Below are positions 44,945-53,996 of a stretch of 64,000 nt of DNA, piece by piece. Both the position numbers and the translations under genes were made by a program. The first letter of the stretch is position 1. Each line of letters opens with the position of its first letter. A model generated the notes under the pieces. It was not told the origin of the DNA. It worked only from the letters and a program-made list of their open reading frames with translations, and did not search any database. The stretch comes from Halioglobus japonicus (GTDB lineage: Bacteria; Pseudomonadota; Gammaproteobacteria; Pseudomonadales; Halieaceae), in the NCBI GenBank assembly GCA_902705825.1, contig CACSIL010000023.1, forward strand, positions 303,344 through 367,343. Direction: 5' to 3'.

Positions 44945-45301
44945 ATGCTAATCAAAAGCTGTAACACGGTATTCCTGTTGGTTTATCTGTCATCTGCGGC
45001 TGTCCAGTATAACGACCCGGACGCGCTGCTATGGGTGGCAGTGTATCTGGCTGCCGCGTTGATGTGTGCCCTGCAGTTTCGTACCAACCCACCATCGTGG
45101 CTACCCCGCGTTCTGCTGGTAATCAGCGCCGTGTGGATGGGCGCGCTACTGCCCAGTATTGTCGGGCAGGTTTCCCTGCAAGAGATTTTCGCCTCTATCA
45201 GCATGAAAACACGGGCGGTGGAAGAGGCCCGTGAAATCGGTGGGCTGCTTCTTGTCAGTTTGTGGGCTGGCGTGCTCAGTTACCGCCAGCGCAAACGCTA
45301 A
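44945..45301 (+). CDS. TMEM220-like membrane protein
   Basis: 118 residues with four predicted membrane helices and the family's hallmark VQYNDPDALLWVAVYLAA near the N-terminus. Function unknown. ATG 44945 is preferred over an upstream ATG at 44876 because the family starts there; AAGGAA lies 13 bases upstream, a little far. It is divergent from the receptor gene and convergent with the large fusion gene. Confidence 0.75.
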   Translation: MLIKSCNTVFLLVYLSSAAVQYNDPDALLWVAVYLAAALMCALQFRTNPPSWLPRVLLVISAVWMGALLPSIVGQVSLQEIFASISMKTRAVEEAREIGGLLLVSLWAGVLSYRQRKR

Positions 45302-45331
45302 TGCACTTCACCGCCGCGTGCTGAAGGCGAC

Positions 45332-48300
45332 TTACTTCTTGCGTTTAACACGAATCTTCTCTCCCTTGCGGTGCAGAATCAGCGAATTCACTGAACCGTC
45401 AGGTTCTATCACAAACTGAATCTGCACATCCTCACCACCAGCGGCCGCGCCGAATGTGGTGGCATTAATCTCCTCCATTTTACCCGACCCGTACATCGGT
45501 ACATTCACATGCAAGCCATCGGGTTTATCTTCAAAGGTGAAGGTCACAAAGCTGATAGAGAACTCACCCTCAAACCGCTTGAAACCGCGATCAAAGGGTA
45601 CCTGTTCCAGCTCTTTAACGGTCCACGGTTGCATGCGATCAGCGCTGGCAGCGCGAATACCCGACACGACTTCGACGCTGACGGCATCTGCTTTATTGCC
45701 CCAGTTGCGCCGAATATAGGTCATCAACCCGGCCAGCGTAGCGTCATCCAGATCTTTCATGTGGCCGTGAGGCGGCATCACACCGTCAAAACTTGTCCCG
45801 TTCACTGTTACCGGACCGGTCATCCCCTGCAGGACGATACGACCGAGCCACTCCGGTGGCCCGGTAACCCAGGATGCTCCCGCCAGTGGCGGTGCCAGCC
45901 CGGCGGTACCCGCACCGTTTTCACCGTGACAGGCCGCACACTGTCCGTAGAATTTTTCACCCAGAGCCACCAGTTCCAGTTGCTCCGGACTCAGTGGTGT
46001 TATACCCAGCGCCAACTCATCACCCGGCCAGGTAAATGACACACGTGCAGCGAGCCGCGCATTCCACAGCGGATCGTCCTCACCCACTGAGCCATCGGCA
46101 AAAATCGGCGGAGGGCCTTCAAGTTGAGCGGGGACAAACCCCTGGCTGATTGAGACAGCCTCCATTCCGGTCAGCATGGCCATCTGCTGCCAGACGAGAT
46201 CACCCGAGCGAGAAGCGGCCAGTGCCAGCAGATCCAGCAGTTCCGGGTCTGCAACGTCTGCAGACGTGAGATCACCGCGTATATCCCGGTAAGTGTTGTT
46301 AGACAGCGCAATCAGCACCTTCTCTGCACCCGGGCTTGCCTGTGCCAGCGCTTCCAGCGCCAGAATCTCGCGCAGGAAATCGAGTTCCTGTCCCGCCACG
46401 GCCCGCACCACTGCCTGACGCACATAGGGACTGGTAATATCGGCGGCCAGCAGCTCAGCCAGCGCTGTGCGCACGCTTGCATCGGCTGAGTGATCTGCCA
46501 TGGCAAAAGCCAACTGCATGGACAGCGCTTCAGTCTGCCGGGCATCTGCCTCATCAACCTGAACACCAGTGTTGATCAATATCTGTTGTAGCTGCAGAAG
46601 ATCGGCCACCTCCAGCAGTGAGCGGCCGGCGCGCAGGGCCTGCAGTTGTAGCTGCAGGTTGCCCGATTCGGCCAGTGTCAGTACTAACTCCCGCTGCAGT
46701 TCTCCCCGGCCCTGCAGCGTCCAGATTGCATGCAGAGCAGGAACCGTATTGTCTTCATTGGTCTCAGCGGCCAATGCCACCATGTTCAACGCCGCAGTCA
46801 GGTCACCGTCGCGAGCCAGCAGCAGGCGCTGCGCGGTATCACGCACCCAACCGTTAGGATCAGACAGGGCCGCAACCAGCTCTTCATCGCTGGCTGTTGC
46901 GAGGTCGGGAAGATCGCGGCCGGCCTTGCCTTCGGTGTGACGTATGCGCCAGATTCTGCCCATCCCGATGGGGGATTCCAGATCGCGCTGGAAGACCTGC
47001 TCGCGCAGTTCATCGGTCATGTAATAGACATCCTGTGCGATGCCTCGATACATGTCGATGACATAGAGTGCGCCGTCGGGGCCGTTGGTGGTGTCCACTG
47101 GCCGAAAGCGCTCGTCAGTGGAGCCCAGAAAATCCCGCTGCCCCCATTTCTCGTCATCGTAGAGGCGCTGTGTGGCCTTGAGCGCCATGCCCTCCTCGCT
47201 CATCGCGAACTGGGCGACAACATTGCCCGCCACTTCCGGCACGAACACATCCGACTGATATTTGTCCGGGAACTGATCGCCGCGATAGGACACCAGACCA
47301 CTGACGCCGGTGGCGTTACGCAGCCGGCCGTCCTCGCGCAAAGTGCTGTCCAGATAAGCGCGATTGACGCCGGGATTGACCCGCACAGAAAAGACATCCG
47401 CAGGTTCGGTCAGGTTGACGCCCAGACCCTCCATAACAACCTGCAATTCCGGTCGCACCAGATCTTCGGCTGCGAAGAAATCGGCCTGTACCCAGGTGGA
47501 ATTGTGGTTGTAGAGCAGGCGACCGACATTGTCTTTGGCAATGCCCCACTGACCGCGGTTCAAACCCTCCCGTTCAACCAGTTCACCGTCAACTATGCGC
47601 AGGCTGCGGCTGGATTTAGAGTTGTAGAGCCAGTTGTCCAGGCCCTGCATCAGGCCGTTTTCCATGTGCTCGACATTGGCATCTGCCACCGCGGTGGCAT
47701 AACTGCCGATACTGCGCTTGTTCTCACACAGCGACGCTTTCTCGGGTAATTCACACAACCAAAGGTGGGGAGGCTCACCGATCAGCACACCTTCATTGAC
47801 CACCGCCACCGCGCGAGGGTTCACCAGTTCGCCCAGGAACACCTCGCTGGTATCCATTTGTCCGTCACCGTCGGTGTCCTCCAGGCGCACCACCTGCCCA
47901 ACCGGCTCTTCGCTGCCTGTCCCATAGGCATCGCGCATATAGCCGCGCATTTCCACCACGTAGAGGCGGCCATACTCATCCCAGGACATCGCCACCGGGT
48001 CTTCAACCAGCGGTTCAGCGGCGACCAGCTCTATCTCAAAGCCCGGTGCGATACTGAAGGCCTGCTGCGCTTCTTCGGGAGACAATACCGGAGCGGGCTT
48101 GTTGTCCAGCGTCTGGTAGAACAGCGGCTTGCCATCGCTCTGAGTGAGTGCAAACCAGTCGATGTCGGCGATCTGAAAATCATCGCCACAGCGCGCGGGC
48201 TGGATCCGCAACTGTCCGCGCTCCGGCAGGCCGGTATCGTACAAACGCAGTGCATCCACTTCATCCACGGTCAGTGTAATCGCGCCATCCATGGTGACAC

Positions 48301-49297
48301 CGACAAAGCGGTGCTGATCGGCCTGGGTCAGATCGACGGGATCGCTGAGTTGCTCGCCCGCCGGCGTCACTACACGGCCCTCGGCGCGGTCGGCATATAT
48401 CTTGACCTCGGCAAAGCTCGGCTCGGTTCCACTGTCGGCGGCCAGATAGCGCATACGGATGATCGTGGGCTGATCACAGGCGGGCACAGTCATGCTGACC
48501 ATTGCCTCATTGAACTGGCGCCGCGCTGTCAGCCAGAGCTCCCCCGCGGGAAATTCACCGGTAATAGCAGCTTCGGTAAATACCAGGCTATTGTTATCTC
48601 CGGGACGCCACTCCGCCGGCGCCAGCAGGCTGTCGCCGGGTTTTGCCATACCTGGCAATTCCTTCAGACGGATTCGCCGCCAGCGCATGATGCCTTTGTC
48701 GCCCTTGTGTACCTGCAGTGCGATAAAACCTTTGGGATCAAGGCCATCTACAATATCCGCTGCGAGAACGCCGTTGATCCAGGTCTTGATGCGCGCACCG
48801 CGCGCCTCGATCTCGATATCGTTCCAGTCATCGAGACGAATTGCCGCGCGCGCCTCGGGATTGTCCGTCAGGTCCGTCAACCAACCGCGACGCGCCTCAT
48901 CGTAAATACCACCGCTCCAGGAGCGATCGGAATCATCGAGTTCAAACTGATAACCGTAGACACGGCCATCTTCCTCGCGCTGATTCGCGCGGAACATCAC
49001 ACCGGAATTGCCGAGCTCATCCCAGCGCATCTGCATCTTCAGGGAGAAATCACCGTAGGCTTTATCGGTGCGCAGGAAGGTGTTATCGCCTTCGCCATGG
49101 TAGCCGACAATGTCTTCACCCTCGGCTTCAAAGGTGGAGTCGCCGCCCACCGAGCGCCACCCGGCGAGCGTTTTGCCATCGTACAGATAGTGGTATCCCT
49201 CCTCGAGTGTGAACTTGGGCTCCGGGGATGGCATCCAGACAAAATAGGCAGCACCGGCTATCACCACCAACGCCAACAGCAAAAGAAATTTCTTCAT
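45332..49297 (-). CDS. DUF1080 - PVC-type propeller - helical repeat - cytochrome c fusion protein
   Basis: About 1321 residues from ATG 49297; the frame extends to 49366 but the signal anchor KKFLLLLALVVIAGAAYFVW starts here. Approximate order: 30-215 a DUF1080 (3-keto-disaccharide hydrolase-like) beta-sandwich (YLYDGKTLAGWRSVGG; GNSGVMFRANQRE); 235-390 a second beta-sandwich; 410-850 a PVC-type propeller (GFEIELVAAEPLVEDPVAM; GPDGALYVIDMYRG); 850-1080 HEAT-like helices; about 1113 a heme c site, CAACH, with GVMPPHG downstream; the last 90 residues a DUF3471-like sandwich. DUF1080 proteins are known to cleave 3-keto-glycosides. Probably exported and membrane-anchored, passing electrons to a cytochrome. 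It ends the operon. Confidence 0.85.
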   Translation of the reverse strand: MKKFLLLLALVVIAGAAYFVWMPSPEPKFTLEEGYHYLYDGKTLAGWRSVGGDSTFEAEGEDIVGYHGEGDNTFLRTDKAYGDFSLKMQMRWDELGNSGVMFRANQREEDGRVYGYQFELDDSDRSWSGGIYDEARRGWLTDLTDNPEARAAIRLDDWNDIEIEARGARIKTWINGVLAADIVDGLDPKGFIALQVHKGDKGIMRWRRIRLKELPGMAKPGDSLLAPAEWRPGDNNSLVFTEAAITGEFPAGELWLTARRQFNEAMVSMTVPACDQPTIIRMRYLAADSGTEPSFAEVKIYADRAEGRVVTPAGEQLSDPVDLTQADQHRFVGVTMDGAITLTVDEVDALRLYDTGLPERGQLRIQPARCGDDFQIADIDWFALTQSDGKPLFYQTLDNKPAPVLSPEEAQQAFSIAPGFEIELVAAEPLVEDPVAMSWDEYGRLYVVEMRGYMRDAYGTGSEEPVGQVVRLEDTDGDGQMDTSEVFLGELVNPRAVAVVNEGVLIGEPPHLWLCELPEKASLCENKRSIGSYATAVADANVEHMENGLMQGLDNWLYNSKSSRSLRIVDGELVEREGLNRGQWGIAKDNVGRLLYNHNSTWVQADFFAAEDLVRPELQVVMEGLGVNLTEPADVFSVRVNPGVNRAYLDSTLREDGRLRNATGVSGLVSYRGDQFPDKYQSDVFVPEVAGNVVAQFAMSEEGMALKATQRLYDDEKWGQRDFLGSTDERFRPVDTTNGPDGALYVIDMYRGIAQDVYYMTDELREQVFQRDLESPIGMGRIWRIRHTEGKAGRDLPDLATASDEELVAALSDPNGWVRDTAQRLLLARDGDLTAALNMVALAAETNEDNTVPALHAIWTLQGRGELQRELVLTLAESGNLQLQLQALRAGRSLLEVADLLQLQQILINTGVQVDEADARQTEALSMQLAFAMADHSADASVRTALAELLAADITSPYVRQAVVRAVAGQELDFLREILALEALAQASPGAEKVLIALSNNTYRDIRGDLTSADVADPELLDLLALAASRSGDLVWQQMAMLTGMEAVSISQGFVPAQLEGPPPIFADGSVGEDDPLWNARLAARVSFTWPGDELALGITPLSPEQLELVALGEKFYGQCAACHGENGAGTAGLAPPLAGASWVTGPPEWLGRIVLQGMTGPVTVNGTSFDGVMPPHGHMKDLDDATLAGLMTYIRRNWGNKADAVSVEVVSGIRAASADRMQPWTVKELEQVPFDRGFKRFEGEFSISFVTFTFEDKPDGLHVNVPMYGSGKMEEINATTFGAAAGGEDVQIQFVIEPDGSVNSLILHRKGEKIRVKRKK

Positions 49298-49382
49298 GTA
49301 ATGACCTGTATTCCTGACAATATTTTCAATTCGGGCGAACCAGAACCGGACACCGCTTATGCCCACGGGCAGTCACACTCCG

Positions 49383-50453
49383 CTACTGTTCTGCCAACGC
49401 CTGCGCCTTCATGCTCAATTCGGCAGCCTTGAACACATGCGCCTGCGTCATGGCCGTTTCCGTGCGCACGATACAATCGCGTATCAACTGACCGAAAAAC
49501 GGAAACCCGCTACGGTTCAGGCAGTCGATTTCCCGCTCCTGCTCGCCATCGATAAGAAAGAGTTTGGCTGCGGGTGCCTCCCTGGCAACATCGATGTATT
49601 TGCGCAGTTCGATACTGCCGCTGGTACCGACAATAAACGTGCGACCATCACCCCAGGTACGCAGACCATCGGGCGTATACCAGTCCACACGACTGTAAAA
49701 AGACGCGCCATTATCCCCGGTCATGGACATTTCACCAAAATCCTCCAGGCCCGGTTTGTCTGGGTGGCTGAAGTTTGCGACGCGGGCAAAGTTGATCTCA
49801 GCGTCGGCGCAACCGGCGTAGGTCAGGAACTGCTCGACCTGATGTGAGCCGATATCGGTGAGGATGCCGCCATAACACGCCTTGTCAAAAAACCACGGCG
49901 GCCGGGTTGCCTTCGCCAGTCGGTGCGGCGCGAGATTGAGCACCTGCAATACGCGCCCGACAGCACCCTGTGCTATCAATTCACCGGCGTGACAGGCGGC
50001 ATCATTGTGCAATCGCTCGGCGTAGTACACCGCATACTTTTGCCCGGTTCGGGCGACTGCGGCGCGCACATCCTCGAGCTGTTGCAGGCTGATGAAAGGG
50101 GATTTGTCGGTAAAGTAATCGCGGCCCGATTCCAACACCTGTATACCCAGTGCAGCCCGCTTATCGGGCACTGCGGCGGCGGCTACCAGTTTGATGTCGG
50201 CATCCTGCAGTATCTGTTCGACGCTGTCTGCGACTACGACACCGGGGTAGGTTTCCACAAACGCGGCCACGCGCGCTGGATCGGGATCATAAACGTATTT
50301 CAGCGTCGCACCGGCATCGCGCAGGCCATTGGTCTGACCATAGATATGGCCGTGATCCAGATGTGCCACGGCGAAACAGAATTCTCCCGGGGCAACCACC
50401 TGTTCCGCTTCTGCGCTGGGCGCGTAATTGGCGCCGTCACCTATATTTATCAC
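49383..50453 (-). CDS. Gfo/Idh/MocA family oxidoreductase, divergent
   Basis: 356 residues, GTG start 50453 with GAGG about 11 bases upstream. It has the Rossmann and Gfo C-terminal folds, but the dinucleotide loop is not GxGxxG: it reads FAVAHLDHGHIYGQTNGL, as in a known subgroup. The usual EKP is DKSP (Asp116-Lys117-Ser118-Pro119), so the catalytic Lys is kept. DIGSHQVEQF supplies the conserved Asp and His. No signal peptide. Such enzymes oxidise or reduce sugars, inositols or glycosides. It lies 12 bases after the Nramp-like gene and 85 bases before the fusion gene. Confidence 0.87.
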   Translation of the reverse strand: MINIGDGANYAPSAEAEQVVAPGEFCFAVAHLDHGHIYGQTNGLRDAGATLKYVYDPDPARVAAFVETYPGVVVADSVEQILQDADIKLVAAAAVPDKRAALGIQVLESGRDYFTDKSPFISLQQLEDVRAAVARTGQKYAVYYAERLHNDAACHAGELIAQGAVGRVLQVLNLAPHRLAKATRPPWFFDKACYGGILTDIGSHQVEQFLTYAGCADAEINFARVANFSHPDKPGLEDFGEMSMTGDNGASFYSRVDWYTPDGLRTWGDGRTFIVGTSGSIELRKYIDVAREAPAAKLFLIDGEQEREIDCLNRSGFPFFGQLIRDCIVRTETAMTQAHVFKAAELSMKAQALAEQ

Positions 50454-50465
50454 TGTGCTTTACCC

Positions 50466-51845
50466 TCAGAACCAATTCAGCTTGATGCCGGTGCTGTAGG
50501 TGACGCTGGCAAGCACCGTCAGAATGCACAGCACCATAGCAAGGTTGTACCAAGCGCGGCGCGCACCCTCCGGCCGATCGGCACCCAGATAAGCCTTGTT
50601 ATTGTTTAAAAACAGCCAGCCCAGATAAGCAATAGGAAGCAGAAAGCCGCAGATTGCCGAGGTCGGTAAAATTACATACGAACCCATCGTTGACCATAAA
50701 AACACACCGAGTACCGCCGGGGTCGGCAGTAACAAAGCAAGCCGGTACTGCTTCGAATGCGGCTCCCAGTTGAACATCGCGCCGGCCGCCGCGCCGCAGC
50801 ACAGCATGTGCATCACCAGCGAACCCACGGCCATACCCAATATGCCCACCGCAAAAATAAGCCGACCAGTTACCGGCCCCATGCCCGCCTCACTGAACAT
50901 CTCGCCCGCCTGTGCCGGACTGAGTGTACCGTTCACGACGAATCCGGAATCGTAAAATGCACCGGCTGCCGCTATAGATATAAGACCCGTCACCAGCACA
51001 TAGGGCAGTACCAGTCCCAACACGATGTCATAGCGCGACAATTCGCGGTGCGCCGGCCCCCAGCCACGATCCAGCAGGGTGTAACCGTAGACAAATGTCA
51101 TATTGATACCGACCGCAGTGCCCAGTGCCGCCATGATGGTTGTCACGCCCGCTGCGTCGCTCGGCAGGCTGCTGGGGATATAACCCGATAGCACCGCGCC
51201 CCAGTCAACCTGGCCGTTGGCTGTAGCGGCCAGCACCACCCAGAGAAAGGCGAGAATAATCATACCGCTCAACAGCTTAATGGCCGTCTCAAACACATAG
51301 ACCGCCCGTCCGCCTGCGCCGTAATGCCACGCGGTGTAGGCGCATACCATCCACACTAAGACCGCCAGGCCGAACAGATAGAACTCGCGCGTCATACCGG
51401 GCTCATTTTGCAAATTCACGCCCCCGCTGACCGCGATAATTTCCTCCAGCATGCCAGCGCTGAGCGGGTAGTGTGAGAAGCCCCAGATGATGCTCGATGC
51501 CAGCGCCGCAATAGCCCATAACCAGGCCAGTGAGGGGTGTACGTGATCGCGCATTGCCGCAAATGGCCGCTTACCCGTGCTCAATGTCTGATGGGAGAGT
51601 GCGAACAACATAATGCAGCCGATAAGCATGGACAGCGGCTGCACCCACAGCAACTCATAGCCGTACACTGCGCCAATTGTCAGCGAGGTGATCGCACTGC
51701 CACCGCCGAGCGTCATTGCGCCCTGCAACCAACCCGGACCGCTCAGGCGCAGATAGGTAGGGAGCCGCTGCCGCAATGGCTTCTGGCCTAGCGCTGTGAG
51801 CTCGGCAACTTCGCGCTCCATTATCACTGCTGCTGACTCTGTCAT
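50466..51845 (-). CDS. Nramp-fold transporter lacking the Nramp metal-binding residues
   Basis: 459 residues with about 11 membrane helices and Nramp-like sequence in TM1 (LSGPGWLQGAMTLGGGSAIT). Canonical Nramp has DPGN at the TM1 break; here TLGGGS (45-50) stands there, so the metal-ligand Asp and Asn are absent. In TM6 the expected VMPH reads VGIN (245-248), removing the metal-binding Met. The substrate is therefore probably not Mn or Fe. The gene overlaps the upstream Gfo/Idh gene by four bases (ATGA) and precedes another one, which ties it to sugar oxidation. Databases would probably call it a divalent metal transporter. Confidence 0.85.
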   Translation of the reverse strand: MTESAAVIMEREVAELTALGQKPLRQRLPTYLRLSGPGWLQGAMTLGGGSAITSLTIGAVYGYELLWVQPLSMLIGCIMLFALSHQTLSTGKRPFAAMRDHVHPSLAWLWAIAALASSIIWGFSHYPLSAGMLEEIIAVSGGVNLQNEPGMTREFYLFGLAVLVWMVCAYTAWHYGAGGRAVYVFETAIKLLSGMIILAFLWVVLAATANGQVDWGAVLSGYIPSSLPSDAAGVTTIMAALGTAVGINMTFVYGYTLLDRGWGPAHRELSRYDIVLGLVLPYVLVTGLISIAAAGAFYDSGFVVNGTLSPAQAGEMFSEAGMGPVTGRLIFAVGILGMAVGSLVMHMLCCGAAAGAMFNWEPHSKQYRLALLLPTPAVLGVFLWSTMGSYVILPTSAICGFLLPIAYLGWLFLNNNKAYLGADRPEGARRAWYNLAMVLCILTVLASVTYSTGIKLNWF

Positions 51846-52996
51846 CGGTAGGAGGCACTCATATCAACGGTAGTTTCAATATCTGCCTTGCGGCGCAGTG
51901 TAGAATTGGTGATGCGCTCCGCCAGAACCTGTTGGTAATGCCCGCTGTCCAGCGGCAGCGAAACTGCCCGCGCCTCCCAACTGGACAACAGCATAGCGTT
52001 GGCCAGAGCCAGTGAATCCAGTCCCGCACTGGCCGGCGCAAGTAGCTCATCGCCACGCAGTATCGCGCCGACAAAATTGGTCATCACCGCAGCGTGTTGG
52101 TTGATGCTGCGATCCGGTGTGATATCGCACACCTTCGACGTCGGCATGCCAAACATCTCCCGGGTAGTGCGACTGAACTCAAGCGTACCCGGTTCGTTTT
52201 CACTGAGGAGCAGGCGCTCGCCGTCGAATGCAAGCGCGCCGCGATCGCCGATCACATCAAAGCGATTTACCCCGGGCGCCTCGCCAGTGGAGCCGACAAA
52301 TACGCCGCTAGCACCATTGGCGTAGCGGAAAACGGCCGTGGCCTCATCCTCCACTTCGATATCGTGATAGCGCCCAAATTCGCAGAAAGCCTGCACCGAT
52401 AACGGCATACCGCATAGCCATTGAAAAATATCCAGGTTATGGATGCATTGGTTGAGTAACAGTCCACCCCCCTCGCCACGCCAGGTGGCGCGCCAATCGC
52501 TCACCTTAAAATACACTTCCGGTCGGAACCAGTTGGTCATCGTCCAGTGTGTGCGGGTGATCTCACCCAACGCACCGCCGTTAACGATGTTACGCATAGT
52601 GGTGAACAGCGGATCAGTTCGCTGATTAAGCATCAACGCAAAGACCTGTCCACTTTGCTGCAGCGCGATTAAATCCTCGCCCTCTTGCGTCGACAGACCG
52701 ATGGGCTTCTCCATCATCAGGTGCAGGCCCGCACGCAGCACGCACGCACCAGTCTCGAAATGTGTGAACGTCGGGGTCGCTACCAGCACCGCATCACAGA
52801 GGCCGCTGTGCACCAGTTCAGTGTAATCTGTGAAATGCGGGACACCCAGATCGTCTGACAGGGCAGTGGGCTGGCGAGTGCAAACGGCCGCGAGCACACA
52901 GTCAGTGATCTGGCCGCTTGTCAGGTTTTCAATATGCTGTCGGGCGATATTCCCCAGGCCAATCACGCCCAGTCGTACTACCTTGTTCTGCCCCAT
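51842..52996 (-). CDS. Gfo/Idh/MocA family oxidoreductase
   Basis: 384 residues with the canonical dinucleotide loop GVIGLGNIA (10-18) and the catalytic motif EKP (96-98). LLLNQCIHNLDIFQWLCG carries the conserved His. It should be a cytoplasmic NAD(P)-linked dehydrogenase of a sugar or cyclitol, or of a glycoside at C3. AAGGTGAG lies 8 bases before the ATG. Its stop overlaps the transporter start. Confidence 0.92.
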   Translation of the reverse strand: MGQNKVVRLGVIGLGNIARQHIENLTSGQITDCVLAAVCTRQPTALSDDLGVPHFTDYTELVHSGLCDAVLVATPTFTHFETGACVLRAGLHLMMEKPIGLSTQEGEDLIALQQSGQVFALMLNQRTDPLFTTMRNIVNGGALGEITRTHWTMTNWFRPEVYFKVSDWRATWRGEGGGLLLNQCIHNLDIFQWLCGMPLSVQAFCEFGRYHDIEVEDEATAVFRYANGASGVFVGSTGEAPGVNRFDVIGDRGALAFDGERLLLSENEPGTLEFSRTTREMFGMPTSKVCDITPDRSINQHAAVMTNFVGAILRGDELLAPASAGLDSLALANAMLLSSWEARAVSLPLDSGHYQQVLAERITNSTLRRKADIETTVDMSASYR

Positions 52997-53056
52997 TGGC
53001 TACGCTCACCTTGTGTCTCGCCGGATTCTCCTGCTAATCGAGGCTAAAACATGCAG

Positions 53057-53087
53057 AAATTGGCCCGAAAAGTGGTCAGGCCAATTT
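53057..53087. promoter_or_regulatory. 9-bp inverted repeat between SDR and Gfo/Idh genes
   Basis: AAATTGGCC (53057-53065) and GGCCAATTT (53079-53087) are exact complements around 13 bases. On the minus strand it lies 35 bases after the SDR stop and 60 bases before the oxidoreductase start. With only three T after the stem it may be an operator or a partial terminator separating SDR from the oxidoreductase genes. Confidence 0.4.
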
Positions 53088-53121
53088 AGAGACAACGCCG
53101 ATGACTGTCAAGCAAAGCGAG

Positions 53122-53895
53122 CTAGAACCCCTCGACCTGATGCACCTGTTTCCAGATCAGACCGGGGAAGAGACGACGCATAATTGCGCCAATTTTGGAA
53201 TCGCGGGTCGGAAAAACGAAGAATTTGCCCTTCTTCAGGCACTCTTCCACGGCTTCAATCACAACTCTGGGTGCGATCGGGGCACTCTGGCTCTCCAGCA
53301 TTTTTGGCCAGGCGGTATCCTTGCCCTGTTGCAGCAGCGGTGTGGCAACAGCGGGCGGACACACACAGGCAAACCGCACGCCGGAATGCATATTCTCGTG
53401 ATACAGGGTCTCAGTGAAGCCCACCACAGCAAATTTGGTGGCCGTGTAGGCGCCGGTCAGCAACATCGGAATAATCCCTGCCATAGAGGCAAAGCTGACG
53501 AAATCACCCCGGCCACGCTGCAACATTCCAGGCAGCACTGCCTGTGTAATATTGACCAGACCGCCGTAGTTGATCGCCATCTGCTTGTGAATAATGGCGT
53601 TGTCCTGCTCCACCAGCTTGCCAAATGGCATAATGGCCGCACAGTTATAGAGACGCTCTACCGGGCCGAGTTTCTCTTCCACCTCTCGCACAGCCGCACA
53701 CACAGCGTCAAAATTCGTCATATCGACAGTCCAGCTATGGATGCTATCGAATGTCCCGGCTGTCTCTGCCATCCCGGCGGCATTCACATCAAACAGCGCC
53801 ACCGTGGCACCTTCCGTGGCAAAACGCCGGGCGGCCTCACGACCCATCCCGCTACCGCCACCGGTAATCAATACGACTTTTCCAGAATTTGCCAC
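53122..53895 (-). CDS. Classical short-chain dehydrogenase/reductase
   Basis: 257 residues, GTG start 53895 with GAGGGAG 10 bases upstream. The NAD(P)-binding loop is TGGGSGMG, the structural motif NCAA takes the NNAG place, and the catalytic Ser and Tyr-Lys are in SFASMAG and YTATK. An Asp in LFDVNAAG at the end of the second strand favours NAD. Substrate unknown. It is upstream of the Gfo/Idh-transporter operon with 125 bases between, holding an inverted repeat. Confidence 0.9.
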   Translation of the reverse strand: MANSGKVVLITGGGSGMGREAARRFATEGATVALFDVNAAGMAETAGTFDSIHSWTVDMTNFDAVCAAVREVEEKLGPVERLYNCAAIMPFGKLVEQDNAIIHKQMAINYGGLVNITQAVLPGMLQRGRGDFVSFASMAGIIPMLLTGAYTATKFAVVGFTETLYHENMHSGVRFACVCPPAVATPLLQQGKDTAWPKMLESQSAPIAPRVVIEAVEECLKKGKFFVFPTRDSKIGAIMRRLFPGLIWKQVHQVEGF

Positions 53896-53996
53896 GATGA
53901 TTGCACTCCCTCTAATTATAGTCGTCGCGAGTATAGCGCCGCCGAATCAAATAACGGCGCTTTTGCGCTAAATGCCAGTCGCTGGTTTAACAGCGC

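Noticed and set aside
46730-47749. Open frame of 339 codons on the plus strand
   Set aside because: Also antisense to the fusion gene and without recognisable features.
47765-49432. Open frame of 555 codons on the plus strand
   Set aside because: It lies entirely opposite the DUF1080-cytochrome fusion gene, whose protein has clear domains. The antisense translation resembles no family and results from high G+C codon structure.
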